Below are positions 17,451-26,056 of a DNA stretch of 64,000 bases, piece after piece. The DNA is from Rhizobium sp. BK418 (GTDB lineage: Bacteria > Pseudomonadota > Alphaproteobacteria > Rhizobiales > Rhizobiaceae), in the NCBI RefSeq assembly GCF_004341105.1, contig NZ_SLZK01000001.1, positions 744,001-808,000 on the forward strand, read 5' to 3'. Position numbers and translations under genes: made by a program. Below the pieces are notes generated by a model. It searched no databases. It saw only the letters and a list, made by a program, of their open reading frames with translations, and was not told the DNA's origin. Numbering within the stretch: position 1 is the first letter of the stretch; every line of letters starts with the position of its first letter.

Positions 17451-17517
17451 ACCATCCAGTAAAATATGAAGGATTTTCTTAAGCGGAACACGAGGGTTGT
17501 GGCGGTATGACAGCCCC

Positions 17518-17781
17518 ATGACACAACTTGCTTCCATATCCGCGAGCACTGCCGCCCTCGCTTTCGAGTCCCTGCGCATTCCTCAGCGTGTGGCGACCGG
17601 CACGGCTGCGCGCGAGGCCCGCAAGCTGGCGGACCGCCAGCTCAATCAGAGCGGCGAAGATCCGGAAGAACCTACCAGCGTCATCCAGAATACCGAAGTG
17701 GCACTCGATCTCATGACCAAGGGCTTTCACCAGCCGCAGGCGGGCTTGAAGCAGGCCCTTCAGTCCTACGAAGACGTCTGA
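17518..17781 (+). CDS. Small conserved protein of unknown function
   Basis: 87 residues from the ATG at 17518. It is Ala/Gln-rich and helical, has no signal, and carries VIQNTEVALDLMTKGFHQPQAGLKQALQSYEDV at the end. The composition and the terminator right after it suggest a real gene. I know no function. The ribosome site is weak (ATGACAGCCCC precedes the start). It is divergent from the crcB remnant. Confidence 0.55.
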   Translation: MTQLASISASTAALAFESLRIPQRVATGTAAREARKLADRQLNQSGEDPEEPTSVIQNTEVALDLMTKGFHQPQAGLKQALQSYEDV

Positions 17782-17805
17782 GAGCTAGTTCCTGCTCAGA
17801 GGAGC

Positions 17806-17834
17806 AAAGCCGCGCGATGCCGCGGGCTTTTTGT
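17806..17834. terminator. Terminator between converging genes
   Basis: AAAGCCGCG, a short loop and CGCGGGCTTT followed by TTG: a GC stem with one bulge. It lies between the small plus-strand gene and the end of the minus-strand copper chaperone gene and could serve both. Confidence 0.75.
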
Positions 17835-17843
17835 CTGGCGCTT

Positions 17844-18374
17844 TTATTTGCCCTGCGCCGACAGCACGTTCAGCACCAGATCGACCTTGCCCGCCTTTTC
17901 GAAAGTCAGCGTAACCGGCACCTTGTCGCCCTGCTTGAAGGGCGATTTTACCTGGAGGAACATCAAATGCAGGTTTCCGGACGCAAGTTCGACGGTCTGG
18001 CCGGCGGGAACGACGATACCGTCCTTCAACTGGCGCATCTTCATCACATTGTCCTGCATCGCCATTTCATGGATCTGCACTTCGCCTGACATAGGCGACG
18101 TGACCGAAACCAGATGGTCATCGGCCGAACCGTTGTTCTTTACCGTGAAGCCGCCACCGCCAACGGGCTGGCCGGGCAGCATCGCCTTGGCGAAACCGCC
18201 GGAGATTTCGAGATCGCCGAGCTTCACCACGTCGCCACCCATGGGTATGTTCATGGAGCCCATATTGCCCATGTCCATGCCCTGCATGTTGTGATGGTCC
18301 TGGGCAAGCGCGGATCCGGCAAAGCCGCAAACGCAAAATAGGGCAGTAAAACCGAACGTTCTGGCAATCTTCAT
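17844..18374 (-). CDS. Periplasmic PCu(A)C copper chaperone
   Basis: 176 residues with a signal peptide ending SALA-QD (about 1-24), behind GAGGAGATATTTGG. The PCu(A)C fold ligands are visible: His102 in IHEMAM, Met111/Met113, then His136 and Met138 in NLHLMF. Between signal and domain is an extra stretch, residues 26-47, rich in Met and His (DHHNMQGMDMGNMGSM), which probably adds copper-binding capacity. In the family the protein loads Cu(I) into cytochrome oxidase CuA or the CuB site. No cox gene is near. It is divergent from the glycine riboswitch. Confidence 0.9.
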   Translation of the reverse strand: MKIARTFGFTALFCVCGFAGSALAQDHHNMQGMDMGNMGSMNIPMGGDVVKLGDLEISGGFAKAMLPGQPVGGGGFTVKNNGSADDHLVSVTSPMSGEVQIHEMAMQDNVMKMRQLKDGIVVPAGQTVELASGNLHLMFLQVKSPFKQGDKVPVTLTFEKAGKVDLVLNVLSAQGK

Positions 18375-18543
18375 CCAAATATCTCCTCGCTCTGCGCCGC
18401 GTTAGCCAATTTTGCCCGCAAATGCAAAAGCCCATTTGCCGCTGATCGCAACCGGCTTCTTTGAGCCGCGACAAAAATTTGTACGGTCGCGACATTTCGC
18501 TTGCCAAGGCCCGCTGCCCCCGGATAATTGCCGCAACCTTGTT

Positions 18544-18704
18544 GGGAGAAGCCGGTTCGCGATACCGGTGCCGAAGGAGCAACCGCCCCGGAAACTCTCA
18601 GGCAAAAGGACCACAAGGGGCAGACGGAACTCTGGAGAGAGACGTTCTCGGAACGTCCGCCGAAGGGATAACAATCTCAGGCACAGGGACAGAGGGGGCT
18701 CAAG
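18544..18704 (+). promoter_or_regulatory. Tandem glycine riboswitch
   Basis: Two aptamers in series upstream of the glycine cleavage operon. Aptamer 1 contains GCCGAAGGAGCAACCGCC, then AAACTCTCAGGCAAAAGGACC and GAACTCTGGAGAG (18569 to about 18640). Aptamer 2 contains CCGCCGAAGGGATAACAATC, then CTCAGGCACAGGGACAGAGG (18657 to about 18695). These are the classic conserved blocks, and the linker is short as usual. Binding of glycine normally turns gcv expression on. It overlaps no gene and fills most of the 402-base gap after the copper chaperone gene. Confidence 0.96.
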
Positions 18705-18740
18705 GAGACAAGGCGCAGCCGCGCCTTCAGTTTTGAGCCC
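18696..18740 (+). terminator. Glycine riboswitch expression platform: nested terminator-like hairpin
   Basis: An outer stem GGGCTCAA (18696-18703) with TTGAGCCC (18733-18740) encloses an inner stem AAGGCGC (18710-18716), loop AGCC, GCGCCTT (18721-18727), which is followed by CAGTTTT. The outer left arm overlaps the last G-run of aptamer 2, so glycine binding would compete with it. A third hairpin, GCGCCGG-ATTT-CCGGCGC, ends just before the gcvT ribosome site. Confidence 0.65.
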
Positions 18741-18776
18741 GCGCCGGATTTCCGGCGCAAACCCCGGAGGCGTCGT

Positions 18777-19913
18777 TTGGACGATACTGCTGCCCTTAAG
18801 AAAACCCCGCTTCATGCGCTTCACCTGTCGCTCGGCGCCCGCATGGTGCCGTTCGCAGGTTACGACATGCCGGTACAATATCCGGCCGGCGTCATGAAGG
18901 AGCACCTGCAGACCCGCAACGCTGCTGGTCTTTTCGATGTCTCCCATATGGGTCAGGTCGTCATCAAGGCGAAGTCCGGTAAGTATGAAGATGCAGCTCT
19001 TGCGCTTGAGAGCCTTGTGCCGGTCGATATCCTGGGTCTTGCCGAAGGCCGTCAGCGCTACGGTTACTTCACGGACGAGAATGGCGGCATCCTCGACGAT
19101 CTGATGATCACCCATCTCGACGAGCATCTTTTCGTCGTCGTCAACGCCGCCTGCAAAGAGCAGGACGTCGCGCATCTGCAGAAGCATATCTCCGACACCT
19201 GCGATATCACCGTCCTCGACCGCGCGCTGATCGCCCTTCAGGGGCCGCGCGCGGTGGAAGCGCTGGCCGAACTCTGGGCCGATGTCGCTGCCATGAAATT
19301 CATGGATGTGCGCCACTGCCGCCTGCACGATGTTTCCTGTCTCGTCTCGCGCTCGGGCTATTCCGGCGAAGATGGTTTTGAAATCTCCATTCCCGCCGAC
19401 AAGGCCGTAGATGTCACCAACCGGTTGCTCGAGCATCCCGATGTCGAGCCGATCGGCCTCGGCGCCCGTGATTCGCTGCGCCTCGAAGCCGGCCTCTGCC
19501 TCTATGGAAATGATATCGATACGACGACCTCGCCGGTTGAAGCCGCCATCGAATGGGGCATGCAGAAGGCTCGCCGCACCGGCGGTGCCCGCGCCGGTGG
19601 TTTTCCGGGTGCCGAACGCATTCTTGGCGAACTGGACAAGGGCGCTTCCCGCAAGCGTGTCGGCCTGAAGCCCGAGGGTAAGGCGCCGGTGCGCGGCCAC
19701 GCCAAGCTCTATGCCGACGCCGAGGGCAAGACCGAGATCGGCGAAGTCACCTCGGGCGGTTTCGGTCCCTCCGTCGAAGGTCCCGTCGCCATGGGCTATG
19801 TGCCGGTTTCTCACGCCGCACCCGGAACGCAGATCTATGCCGAAGTGCGCGGCAAGTACCTGCCCGTGACGGTCTCTGCCCTTCCGTTCATCACGCCGAC
19901 CTACAAACGCTGA
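18777..19913 (+). CDS. gcvT: Glycine cleavage system T protein (aminomethyltransferase)
   Basis: 378 residues. It takes the aminomethyl group from lipoyl-GcvH, passes the carbon to tetrahydrofolate and releases ammonia. The start is TTG at 18777, seven bases after CCGGAGG. The protein text MDDTAALKKTPLHALHLSLGARM aligns from that codon, and no ATG lies nearby upstream. Family motifs are PFAGYDMPVQYP (folate side), DVSHMGQV, and the C-terminal RKRVGLKPEG and GEVTSGGFGPS. First gene of the operon behind the glycine riboswitch. Confidence 0.94.
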   Translation: MDDTAALKKTPLHALHLSLGARMVPFAGYDMPVQYPAGVMKEHLQTRNAAGLFDVSHMGQVVIKAKSGKYEDAALALESLVPVDILGLAEGRQRYGYFTDENGGILDDLMITHLDEHLFVVVNAACKEQDVAHLQKHISDTCDITVLDRALIALQGPRAVEALAELWADVAAMKFMDVRHCRLHDVSCLVSRSGYSGEDGFEISIPADKAVDVTNRLLEHPDVEPIGLGARDSLRLEAGLCLYGNDIDTTTSPVEAAIEWGMQKARRTGGARAGGFPGAERILGELDKGASRKRVGLKPEGKAPVRGHAKLYADAEGKTEIGEVTSGGFGPSVEGPVAMGYVPVSHAAPGTQIYAEVRGKYLPVTVSALPFITPTYKR

Positions 19914-19937
19914 CCTTAATTGCGAGAGGATTTTTCC

Positions 19938-20300
19938 ATGCTGAAGTTTACCCAGGAACATGAATGGCTGAAGCTCGAAGGCGACGTCGCGACCGTCGGC
20001 ATCACCACCTACGCTGTCGAGCAGCTCGGCGACCTCGTTTTCGTGGAATTGCCTGAGGTCGGCGCCACCTTCTCCAAGAATGACGATGCGGCGACCGTCG
20101 AATCCGTCAAGGCTGCCTCGGAAGTTTACTGCCCGCTCGACGGCGAGATCGTCGAAGTCAATCCGGCGATCGTTGCCGATCCCTCGCTCGTCAATTCGGA
20201 TCCGCAGGGCGCCGGCTGGTTCTTCAAGCTCAAGCTGAAGAACCTCTCCGATATCGACGGCCTGCTCGATGAAGCGGCCTATAAGGAGCTCACTGCGTAA
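19938..20300 (+). CDS. gcvH: Glycine cleavage system H protein
   Basis: 120 residues from the ATG at 19938, behind GAGAGGA. It is the lipoyl carrier that shuttles between the P, T and L proteins. The lipoylated residue is Lys58 in [10 protein letters not shown]. The hybrid-motif sheet with [12 protein letters not shown] and the helix [15 protein letters not shown] are conserved. It depends on octanoyl transfer by LipB, which is encoded at 4782-5507. The stop overlaps the gcvP start by one base. Confidence 0.97.
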   Translation: MLKFTQEHEWLKLEGDVATVGITTYAVEQLGDLVFVELPEVGATFSKNDDAATVESVKAASEVYCPLDGEIVEVNPAIVADPSLVNSDPQGAGWFFKLKLKNLSDIDGLLDEAAYKELTA

Positions 20301-23164
20301 TGACGACGCCTACCGAATTCCAGTTCACCGACTATCAGCCCTATGACTTCGCCAACCGTCGTCATATCGGCCCCTCGCCGTCTGAAATGTCGGATATGCT
20401 CGGTGTCATCGGCTACAAGAGCCTCGATGCGCTGATCGATGCAACTGTGCCGCCTGCCATCCGCCAGAAGGCGCCGCTCCTCTGGGGCGCGCCGATGACG
20501 GAGCGCGAGGCGCTCGACAAGCTGCGGGAAACTGCCAACAAGAACAAGGTTCTGACCTCGCTGATCGGCCAGGGCTATTACGGCACGATCACGCCGCCGG
20601 TCATCCAGCGCAACATCCTGGAAAACCCGGCCTGGTACACGGCCTACACGCCCTACCAGCCGGAAATCTCGCAGGGGCGTCTCGAAGCGCTCCTGAACTA
20701 CCAGACGATGATCTGCGACCTGACGGGCCTCGATGTCGCGAACGCCTCGCTGCTCGATGAGGCGACGGCTGCTGCCGAAGCGATGGCCATGGCGGAACGC
20801 GTCGCCAAGTCGAAGGCAAAGTCCTTCTTTGTCGACGCCGACTGTCATCCGCAGACGATTGCGCTGATCCGCACCCGCGCCGAACCGCTCGGCTGGACGG
20901 TTATCGTCGGCAATCCCTTCACCGATCTTGATCCTGTCGACGTCTTCGGCGCGATCTTCCAGTATCCGGGCACGCACGGTCATGTGCATGATTATACTGG
21001 CCTGATTTCCCGCCTGCACCAGACGGGTGCGATCGCCGTTGTCGCTGCCGATATCCTGTCGCTCACGCTGCTGAAGTCGCCGGGCGAAATGGGCGCCGAT
21101 ATCGCCATCGGTTCCTCGCAGCGCTTCGGCGTTCCGGTCGGCTACGGTGGCCCGCATGCGGCCTATATGTCGGTCAAGGATGCTATCAAGCGCTCCATGC
21201 CCGGCCGTCTCGTCGGCGTCTCTGTCGATGCCCGCGGCAACCGTGCCTACCGCCTGTCGCTGCAGACGCGCGAGCAGCATATCCGCCGCGAAAAAGCGAC
21301 GTCGAACATCTGCACCGCGCAGGTCCTGCTCGCCGTCATGGCCTCTATGTACGCCGTCTTCCATGGTCCCAAGGGCATCAAGGCGATCGCTCAGCAGGTC
21401 CACCAGAAGGCCGTGCTGATGGCCAAGGGACTGGAAAAGCTTGGCTACAAGGTCGAGCCGGAAACCTTCTTCGACACGATCACCGTCGATGTTGGCCACA
21501 TGCAGGGCCTGATCCTGCGCGCGGCCGTCGCCGAAGGTGTGAACCTGCGCAAGGTGGGCGAGACGAAGATCGGCATGTCGCTCGACGAGCGTACGCGTCC
21601 GGCAACGCTGGAAGCCGTCTGGCGCGCCTTCGGCGGCAATTTCCAGATCGCCGATTTCGAACCGTCCTATCGTCTGCCGAAGGATCTGCTGCGCACCAGC
21701 GAATACCTGACGCATCCGATCTTCCATATGAACCGCGCCGAAAGCGAAATGACCCGCTACATCCGCCGGCTCTCCGACCGCGATCTGGCGCTCGACCGCT
21801 CCATGATCCCGCTCGGCTCCTGCACGATGAAGCTGAACGCGACAGCCGAAATGCTGCCGATCACCTGGCCGGAATTTTCCGACATCCATCCGTTCGTGCC
21901 AGCCGACCAAGCGCTCGGCTACCGTGAAATGATCGATGATCTCACGGAAAAGCTCTGCGCCGTCACCGGCTACGACGCTTTCTCGATGCAGCCGAACTCC
22001 GGCGCGCAGGGCGAATATGCTGGCCTCTTGACCATCCGCAATTACCACATTGCCAACGGCCAGGGGCACCGCGACGTTTGCCTCATTCCGACCTCGGCGC
22101 ATGGCACCAACCCGGCGTCTGCTCAGATGGTCGGCATGAAGGTGGTTGTCGTCAAGGTGCGTGAAAACGGTGATATCGACCTCGACGATTTCCGCGCCAA
22201 GTCCGAGCAGTATGCGGATAATCTCTCCTGTTGCATGATCACCTATCCCTCGACGCACGGCGTGTTCGAGGAAACGGTCAAGGAAATCTGCGACCTCGTG
22301 CATAAGCATGGTGGCCAGGTCTATCTCGACGGCGCCAACATGAACGCCATGGTTGGCCTGTCTCGCCCCGGTGACATTGGCTCCGACGTCTCGCACCTCA
22401 ACCTGCACAAGACTTTCTGCATCCCGCATGGCGGAGGCGGTCCCGGCATGGGCCCGATCGGCGTCAAGTCGCATCTGGCACCTTACCTGCCCGGCCATCC
22501 GGAAACGGACGGCCGTTCGGGTGCGGTTTCCGCGGCAGCCTTCGGCTCGGCTTCCATCCTGCCGATCTCCTGGAGCTACTGCCTGATGATGGGCGGCGAA
22601 GGCCTGACGCAGGCAACGAAGGTGGCGATCCTGAATGCCAACTACATCGCTGCCCGCCTCAAGGGCGCCTACGACGTGCTCTACAAGTCGGCTGCCGGCC
22701 GCGTGGCACATGAATGCATCATCGATACCCGCCCGCTGGTCGACAGCGCCGGCGTCACCGTCGATGACGTCGCCAAGCGTCTGATCGACTGCGGGTTCCA
22801 TGCGCCGACCATGAGCTGGCCGGTTGCGGGGACGCTGATGATCGAGCCGACCGAGTCCGAAACCAAGGCCGAACTCGACCGCTTCTGCGAGGCGATGCTG
22901 GCGATCCGTCAGGAAGCCCGCGACATCGAGGAAGGCCGTTCGGACAAGCTGAACAACCCGCTGAAGAACGCCCCGCATACGGTCGAAGACCTCGTCGGCG
23001 AATGGGATCGCCCCTATTCGCGCGAGCAGGCCTGCTTCCCGCCCGGCGCTTTCCGTGTGGACAAGTACTGGTCGCCGGTCAACCGCGTTGACAACGTCTA
23101 TGGCGACCGCAACCTGATCTGCACCTGCCCGCCGGTCGAGGCTTATGCCGAGGCTGCCGAGTAA
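20300..23164 (+). CDS. gcvP: Glycine dehydrogenase (decarboxylating), P protein
   Basis: 954 residues, the single-chain form. The PLP enzyme decarboxylates glycine and moves the aminomethyl group onto lipoyl-GcvH. The start is [15 protein letters not shown] after a short leader. The PLP-binding Lys704 is in [20 protein letters not shown], and the Gly-rich loop is next to it. [17 protein letters not shown] and [13 protein letters not shown] are also typical. Complete. The gene ends in a strong terminator; lpd is not in the cluster. A very long open frame on the opposite strand is a codon-bias shadow. Confidence 0.97.
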   Translation: MTTPTEFQFTDYQPYDFANRRHIGPSPSEMSDMLGVIGYKSLDALIDATVPPAIRQKAPLLWGAPMTEREALDKLRETANKNKVLTSLIGQGYYGTITPPVIQRNILENPAWYTAYTPYQPEISQGRLEALLNYQTMICDLTGLDVANASLLDEATAAAEAMAMAERVAKSKAKSFFVDADCHPQTIALIRTRAEPLGWTVIVGNPFTDLDPVDVFGAIFQYPGTHGHVHDYTGLISRLHQTGAIAVVAADILSLTLLKSPGEMGADIAIGSSQRFGVPVGYGGPHAAYMSVKDAIKRSMPGRLVGVSVDARGNRAYRLSLQTREQHIRREKATSNICTAQVLLAVMASMYAVFHGPKGIKAIAQQVHQKAVLMAKGLEKLGYKVEPETFFDTITVDVGHMQGLILRAAVAEGVNLRKVGETKIGMSLDERTRPATLEAVWRAFGGNFQIADFEPSYRLPKDLLRTSEYLTHPIFHMNRAESEMTRYIRRLSDRDLALDRSMIPLGSCTMKLNATAEMLPITWPEFSDIHPFVPADQALGYREMIDDLTEKLCAVTGYDAFSMQPNSGAQGEYAGLLTIRNYHIANGQGHRDVCLIPTSAHGTNPASAQMVGMKVVVVKVRENGDIDLDDFRAKSEQYADNLSCCMITYPSTHGVFEETVKEICDLVHKHGGQVYLDGANMNAMVGLSRPGDIGSDVSHLNLHKTFCIPHGGGGPGMGPIGVKSHLAPYLPGHPETDGRSGAVSAAAFGSASILPISWSYCLMMGGEGLTQATKVAILNANYIAARLKGAYDVLYKSAAGRVAHECIIDTRPLVDSAGVTVDDVAKRLIDCGFHAPTMSWPVAGTLMIEPTESETKAELDRFCEAMLAIRQEARDIEEGRSDKLNNPLKNAPHTVEDLVGEWDRPYSREQACFPPGAFRVDKYWSPVNRVDNVYGDRNLICTCPPVEAYAEAAE

Positions 23165-23196
23165 CCATCGGGCCAAGCCCAACGGCTGAGCAATCC

Positions 23197-23226
23197 GAGC
23201 CCCTTCCATCATGGGAGGGGCTTTCT
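23197..23226 (+). terminator. Terminator of the gcvTHP operon
   Basis: AGCCCCTTCC (23198-23207), an ATCAT loop and GGGAGGGGCT, then TTCT. There is one G-U pair in a 10-bp stem. Confidence 0.88.
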
Positions 23227-23257
23227 AATTCTGATAGAGAATGCAAGAGGAAACCCC

Positions 23258-23530
23258 ATGACCCAGGATCAAAGCGAAGCAAGAATGCAGGCGCCCTGGT
23301 CGAAACCTGTGCTCGTTGCCCTCGACGAGCCCGGCCGGTATGTGACAATCGATACCACCCAGGCTGCGTCTTGGGCGATGATCGAGGATTGGCCGATCGA
23401 GGATGGCGCCGCGCTCGACCAGGCGCTGCTGGTCTGCGCCGATGTCATCAAGGGCAAGCGCACCGGCGAAGATGCACGCAGGGCATTCATCGCGGCAGCA
23501 GTTGAAGCAGGCCTCGATATCAAGAGCTGA
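23258..23530 (+). CDS. DUF982 family protein
   Basis: 90 residues from the ATG at 23258, behind GCAAGAGGAAAC. DUF982 features are WSKPVLVALDEPGRYVTIDT, the central ASWAMIEDWP, a Cys in ALLVCADVIKG, and the ending ARRAFIAAAVEAGLDI. The family is small, cytosolic and largely confined to Rhizobiales, often in many copies. Function unknown. Single-gene unit after the gcv terminator. Confidence 0.85.
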   Translation: MTQDQSEARMQAPWSKPVLVALDEPGRYVTIDTTQAASWAMIEDWPIEDGAALDQALLVCADVIKGKRTGEDARRAFIAAAVEAGLDIKS

Positions 23531-23658
23531 ATGGCCACACGCCCGCAATGGTGGCAATGACGGAATGCAGGCAGATTTTTTCGAGATTCTACGAGGGCCG
23601 GTGAACTATTTCGGCTCCGCCGCGTAAGTAGCTTTGCTGGATGCTGCACAGCCAGCAT

Positions 23659-23698
23659 GGAGAAGGGTTGCCTGCCCCTGTACTGGGCGCCCTTCTCC
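23659..23698. other. Strong hairpin in an otherwise empty gap
   Basis: GGAGAAGGG (23659-23667) pairs perfectly with CCCTTCTCC (23690-23698), and GCCC (23674-23677) with GGGC (23685-23688) inside it. TTCATC follows on the plus strand, and there is no coding frame with a ribosome site here. The hairpin is a candidate 3' end of a small RNA or a structured leader. The rest of 23531-23796 shows nothing I can name. Confidence 0.4.
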
Positions 23699-23796
23699 TT
23701 CATCAGCCTTGTTGCAGCAGAGGTTAACCTTACCCCCTAACCGTCGATCGAAGCTTCGCTCGCTTGCGAGCGTCATTTCTGCCATAGAGACATCAC

Positions 23797-23872
23797 GCCC
23801 CTCGTAGCTCAACGCAAGAGCAGCTGTCTGGTTTGCAGCCGATCCAGGTTCAATTCCTCGGCAGGGGCACCA
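23797..23872 (+). tRNA. Degenerate tRNA-like sequence (GGT anticodon position), possibly a pseudo-tRNA
   Basis: 76 bases ending in CCA. The acceptor is GCCCCTC with CAGGGGC: six pairs and a C-C at the seventh. The D arm AGCTC-AACGCAA-GAGC lacks the usual GG. The anticodon arm GCTGT-CTGGTTT-GCAGC pairs and would place GGT (threonine) in the anticodon. The T arm CCAGG-TTCAATT-CCTCG has an internal C-C mismatch, and one extra base lies before the acceptor. The overall cloverleaf with encoded CCA is clear, but several universally kept positions are broken. It may be a decaying gene or an unusual tRNA. Confidence 0.5.
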
Positions 23873-23924
23873 GTTTTCCGGTCCCCCTGCTCTTCTTCAA
23901 CGCTGAAGCATGCCGGTTCGCAAC

Positions 23925-24893
23925 TTAGAAGCGCTCGCCGACCATATTTTCGCTCTTGACCCACAATGCCTTCGCCGTCTCGGGATCGAGCGCATAGGGA
24001 CGCACGCCCTCGGAAATCGGGCTGATTTCCGCGTCCGTTACTTCAGAGACGTGGCAGTTCTCGCAATATTTGCCGCCGACCTCGTCTGCCGGGGCAACAA
24101 AACCGGCCCAGACCGAAGTTGCCGCGCCCTGCGGTACCGTCTTCCACTCGAAAGGCGGCTTGCCTTCGGCGGCAAGGGCCGCGTTGATCTGTGCCATCAT
24201 GCCCTCGATCATGGTGGGGTCAAGGTGGCGGCCGAGTTCGGTATGGATGCCGCCGGGATGCAGTGCCGTCGCACGGATGCCGCGCTCCTTGAGGCGCCGG
24301 TCGAGTTCGACTGCGAACAGGATATTTGCGGTTTTCGACTGGGCATAGGCCGCCCAAGGTTCATAGGTCCTGTTCTCAAAATTGAGGTCGTCGAGGCTGA
24401 AGGGCGCCATGCGGTGACCCGACGACGCGACGATGACGACGCGCCCGCCCGATTTGATGAGCGGCGCGATGCGATTGATGAGTACGAAATGACCAAGATG
24501 ATTGGTGCCAAACTGCGTCTCAAAACCATCGGCAGTGCGGCCGAAAGGCGCGGCCATGACGCCGGCATTGGCGATGACGACGTCAAAGGGGCGGCCATCG
24601 GCAAGGAGCGCATCCGCAGCGGCGCGCACGCTTGCGAGCGACGCAAGATCGAGCTCGACGATATCAAGGCTGCCGCCGTTGGCCACCTCGGCGCGCACGA
24701 CCTCGGTTGCCGCCCTCGCCTTTGCAAGGTCGCGGGCGGTGCCCACCACCTGAGCCCCATGGGCGGCCAGTACGCGTGCGGTTTCTACGCCGAGGCCGGC
24801 GGAAACGCCCGTCACCAGGACGCGCTTGCCCGAGAGGTCGACGCCGGCGAGCACCTCGTCGGTCGTCGATGTTGCGCCAAAATGTCCATTCAT
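23925..24893 (-). CDS. Short-chain dehydrogenase/reductase
   Basis: 322 residues, starting at the ATG at 24893, behind AAGGAGATAATC. The Rossmann loop is TGVSAGLGVETARVLAAHG (the TGxxxGxG type), with IANAGVM as the NAG motif, Ser in VASSGHRM, and YAQSK as the catalytic Tyr-Lys. The C-terminal tail is longer than classical SDRs, as in the WWOX/retinol-dehydrogenase-like branch, and it contains CENCHVSEV. The substrate is unknown. It is divergent from a TetR gene, with two palindromes in between, so it is probably the target of that repressor. Confidence 0.88.
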   Translation of the reverse strand: MNGHFGATSTTDEVLAGVDLSGKRVLVTGVSAGLGVETARVLAAHGAQVVGTARDLAKARAATEVVRAEVANGGSLDIVELDLASLASVRAAADALLADGRPFDVVIANAGVMAAPFGRTADGFETQFGTNHLGHFVLINRIAPLIKSGGRVVIVASSGHRMAPFSLDDLNFENRTYEPWAAYAQSKTANILFAVELDRRLKERGIRATALHPGGIHTELGRHLDPTMIEGMMAQINAALAAEGKPPFEWKTVPQGAATSVWAGFVAPADEVGGKYCENCHVSEVTDAEISPISEGVRPYALDPETAKALWVKSENMVGERF

Positions 24894-24968
24894 GATTATC
24901 TCCTTGATCAATGGACGCACCGCTCCGAGCTGGTGGACCATTGCCCACCGGCCTCTAATGGAATAAAA

Positions 24969-25005
24969 GGAGGATGCCTCCAGATAAATACGGAGGGTGC
25001 CTCCG
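24969..25005. promoter_or_regulatory. Paired palindromic operator for the adjacent TetR regulator
   Basis: Two copies of the same palindrome: GGAGGATGCCTCC (24969-24981) and CGGAGGGTGCCTCCG (24991-25005), nine bases apart. The second is flanked by ATAAATA and TTTAT, extending its symmetry. They lie in the SDR leader, 23 to 76 bases from the two divergent starts. This is the size and form of TetR-type sites. Confidence 0.7.
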
Positions 25006-25028
25006 TTTATCAAGGGGACGTCCCGGAA

Positions 25029-25613
25029 ATGGCCGAAAAAAGTGACGGGTCCGCCGCCCGAAAGCCGCGCGCGGATGCCGAACGCAATCGAATTCTGCTG
25101 ATCGAAACGGCCAAGATTGTCTTTGCCGACAAGGGTTCCAGCGCTAGCCTCGAGGAAATTGCCCGTTCCGCAGGTGTCGGCATCGGTACGCTCTATCGCC
25201 ACTTCCCGACCCGCGATGCTCTGGTTTCTGCCGTCTACCGCAATGAGACGGCGCAGCTTGCTGCTGCTGCAAAGAGCCTTACCGAGATGCATCCGCCCGT
25301 CGAGGCGTTGCGGCTGTGGCTGGTGCAGTTCGTGGACTATGTTGTGGCGAAAAAGGGCATGTCCGAGCTGCTGGATTCGCTTGTTGGCGGCACATCCGAG
25401 CTCTATGCGGAGTCCGTTGCCCCGATCACCGATGCCGTCAATCTGCTGATCGACCGTGCAACGGTGTCCGGTGAAATCCGCCTGACGATGGATCCGCTCG
25501 ACCTTCTGCGCGCGCTCGCCGGTGGCGCAAGCATCAGCTGTGGCCCCGCCTGGCGGGAGGCGGCACGGCAGCTCATCGATATCCTGATTGCGGGCATGAA
25601 AGCCAACCGCTGA
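25029..25613 (+). CDS. TetR-family transcriptional regulator
   Basis: 194 residues from the ATG at 25029. The N-terminal HTH (about 18-68) contains ILLIETAKIVFADKG, ASLEEIARSAGVGIGTLYRHF and PTRDALVSAV. The C-terminal ligand domain is helical and is the SACE-type (TetR_C) with LWLVQFVDYVV. It should repress itself and the divergent dehydrogenase through the palindromes in between; the inducer is unknown. Confidence 0.92.
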   Translation: MAEKSDGSAARKPRADAERNRILLIETAKIVFADKGSSASLEEIARSAGVGIGTLYRHFPTRDALVSAVYRNETAQLAAAAKSLTEMHPPVEALRLWLVQFVDYVVAKKGMSELLDSLVGGTSELYAESVAPITDAVNLLIDRATVSGEIRLTMDPLDLLRALAGGASISCGPAWREAARQLIDILIAGMKANR

Positions 25614-25736
25614 GGCTTCGTACCATTACGGCACAGCCGTTCTCAATTCCTTCTCCTTTCGCTAACCGAAGCCTTTCAGCTTTCCCTAAATCCTTGCCGG
25701 TAAAACACCTGGTGTCCGGAAACAGGGAAACGGTCG

Positions 25737-26042
25737 ATGAGCATTTCTGCAATCACGCATACGGCTCTCTCGGGAATGCTCGCACAGACGAGGCGCGCAG
25801 GCGCGGTCGCCAACAATGTCGCCAATGCGAGCACGCCGGGCTATGGCCGGCTGAACACCAGCTTCCAGTCCTTCGAACCCGCAGGCGTTCAGGCTGATGT
25901 CACCGAGACGGATCAGCGCGTGGATTTTGCGACAGAGCTCACCGATCTCATCGAGACCGAGCAGAGCTACAAGGCAAATGCCACGGTTTTCGAGACGGGC
26001 GCCGATCTCTGGGACGTCTTGATGAGCATCAAGCGCGACTAA
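25737..26042 (+). CDS. Mini flagellar basal-body rod-like protein
   Basis: 101 residues from the ATG at 25737. The N-terminal signature of rod and hook proteins is complete: SISAITHTALSGMLAQTRRAGAVANNVANASTPGY. The C-terminus is also of this family: ELTDLIETEQSYKANATVFETGADLW. Between them only about 35 residues remain, so the D0 helices are present but the D1/D2 body is reduced to almost nothing; FlgB, FlgC and FlgG are longer (about 130-260). There are no other flagellar genes here. It might still add to the rod, or be an unrelated use of the D0 helices. Confidence 0.75.
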   Translation: MSISAITHTALSGMLAQTRRAGAVANNVANASTPGYGRLNTSFQSFEPAGVQADVTETDQRVDFATELTDLIETEQSYKANATVFETGADLWDVLMSIKRD

Positions 26043-26056
26043 AGCGCCTCGGGCTT

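Noticed and set aside
20279..23212. A 977-codon open frame on the minus strand opposite gcvP
   Set aside because: It is the mirror of a GC-biased plus-strand gene. Its translation is rich in Arg/Asp/His/Gly with no family pattern, and gcvP is unmistakable.
23797..25613. A genomic island inserted at the tRNA-like sequence
   Set aside because: No integrase, no second copy of the tRNA end as an attachment site and no change in base composition were seen.
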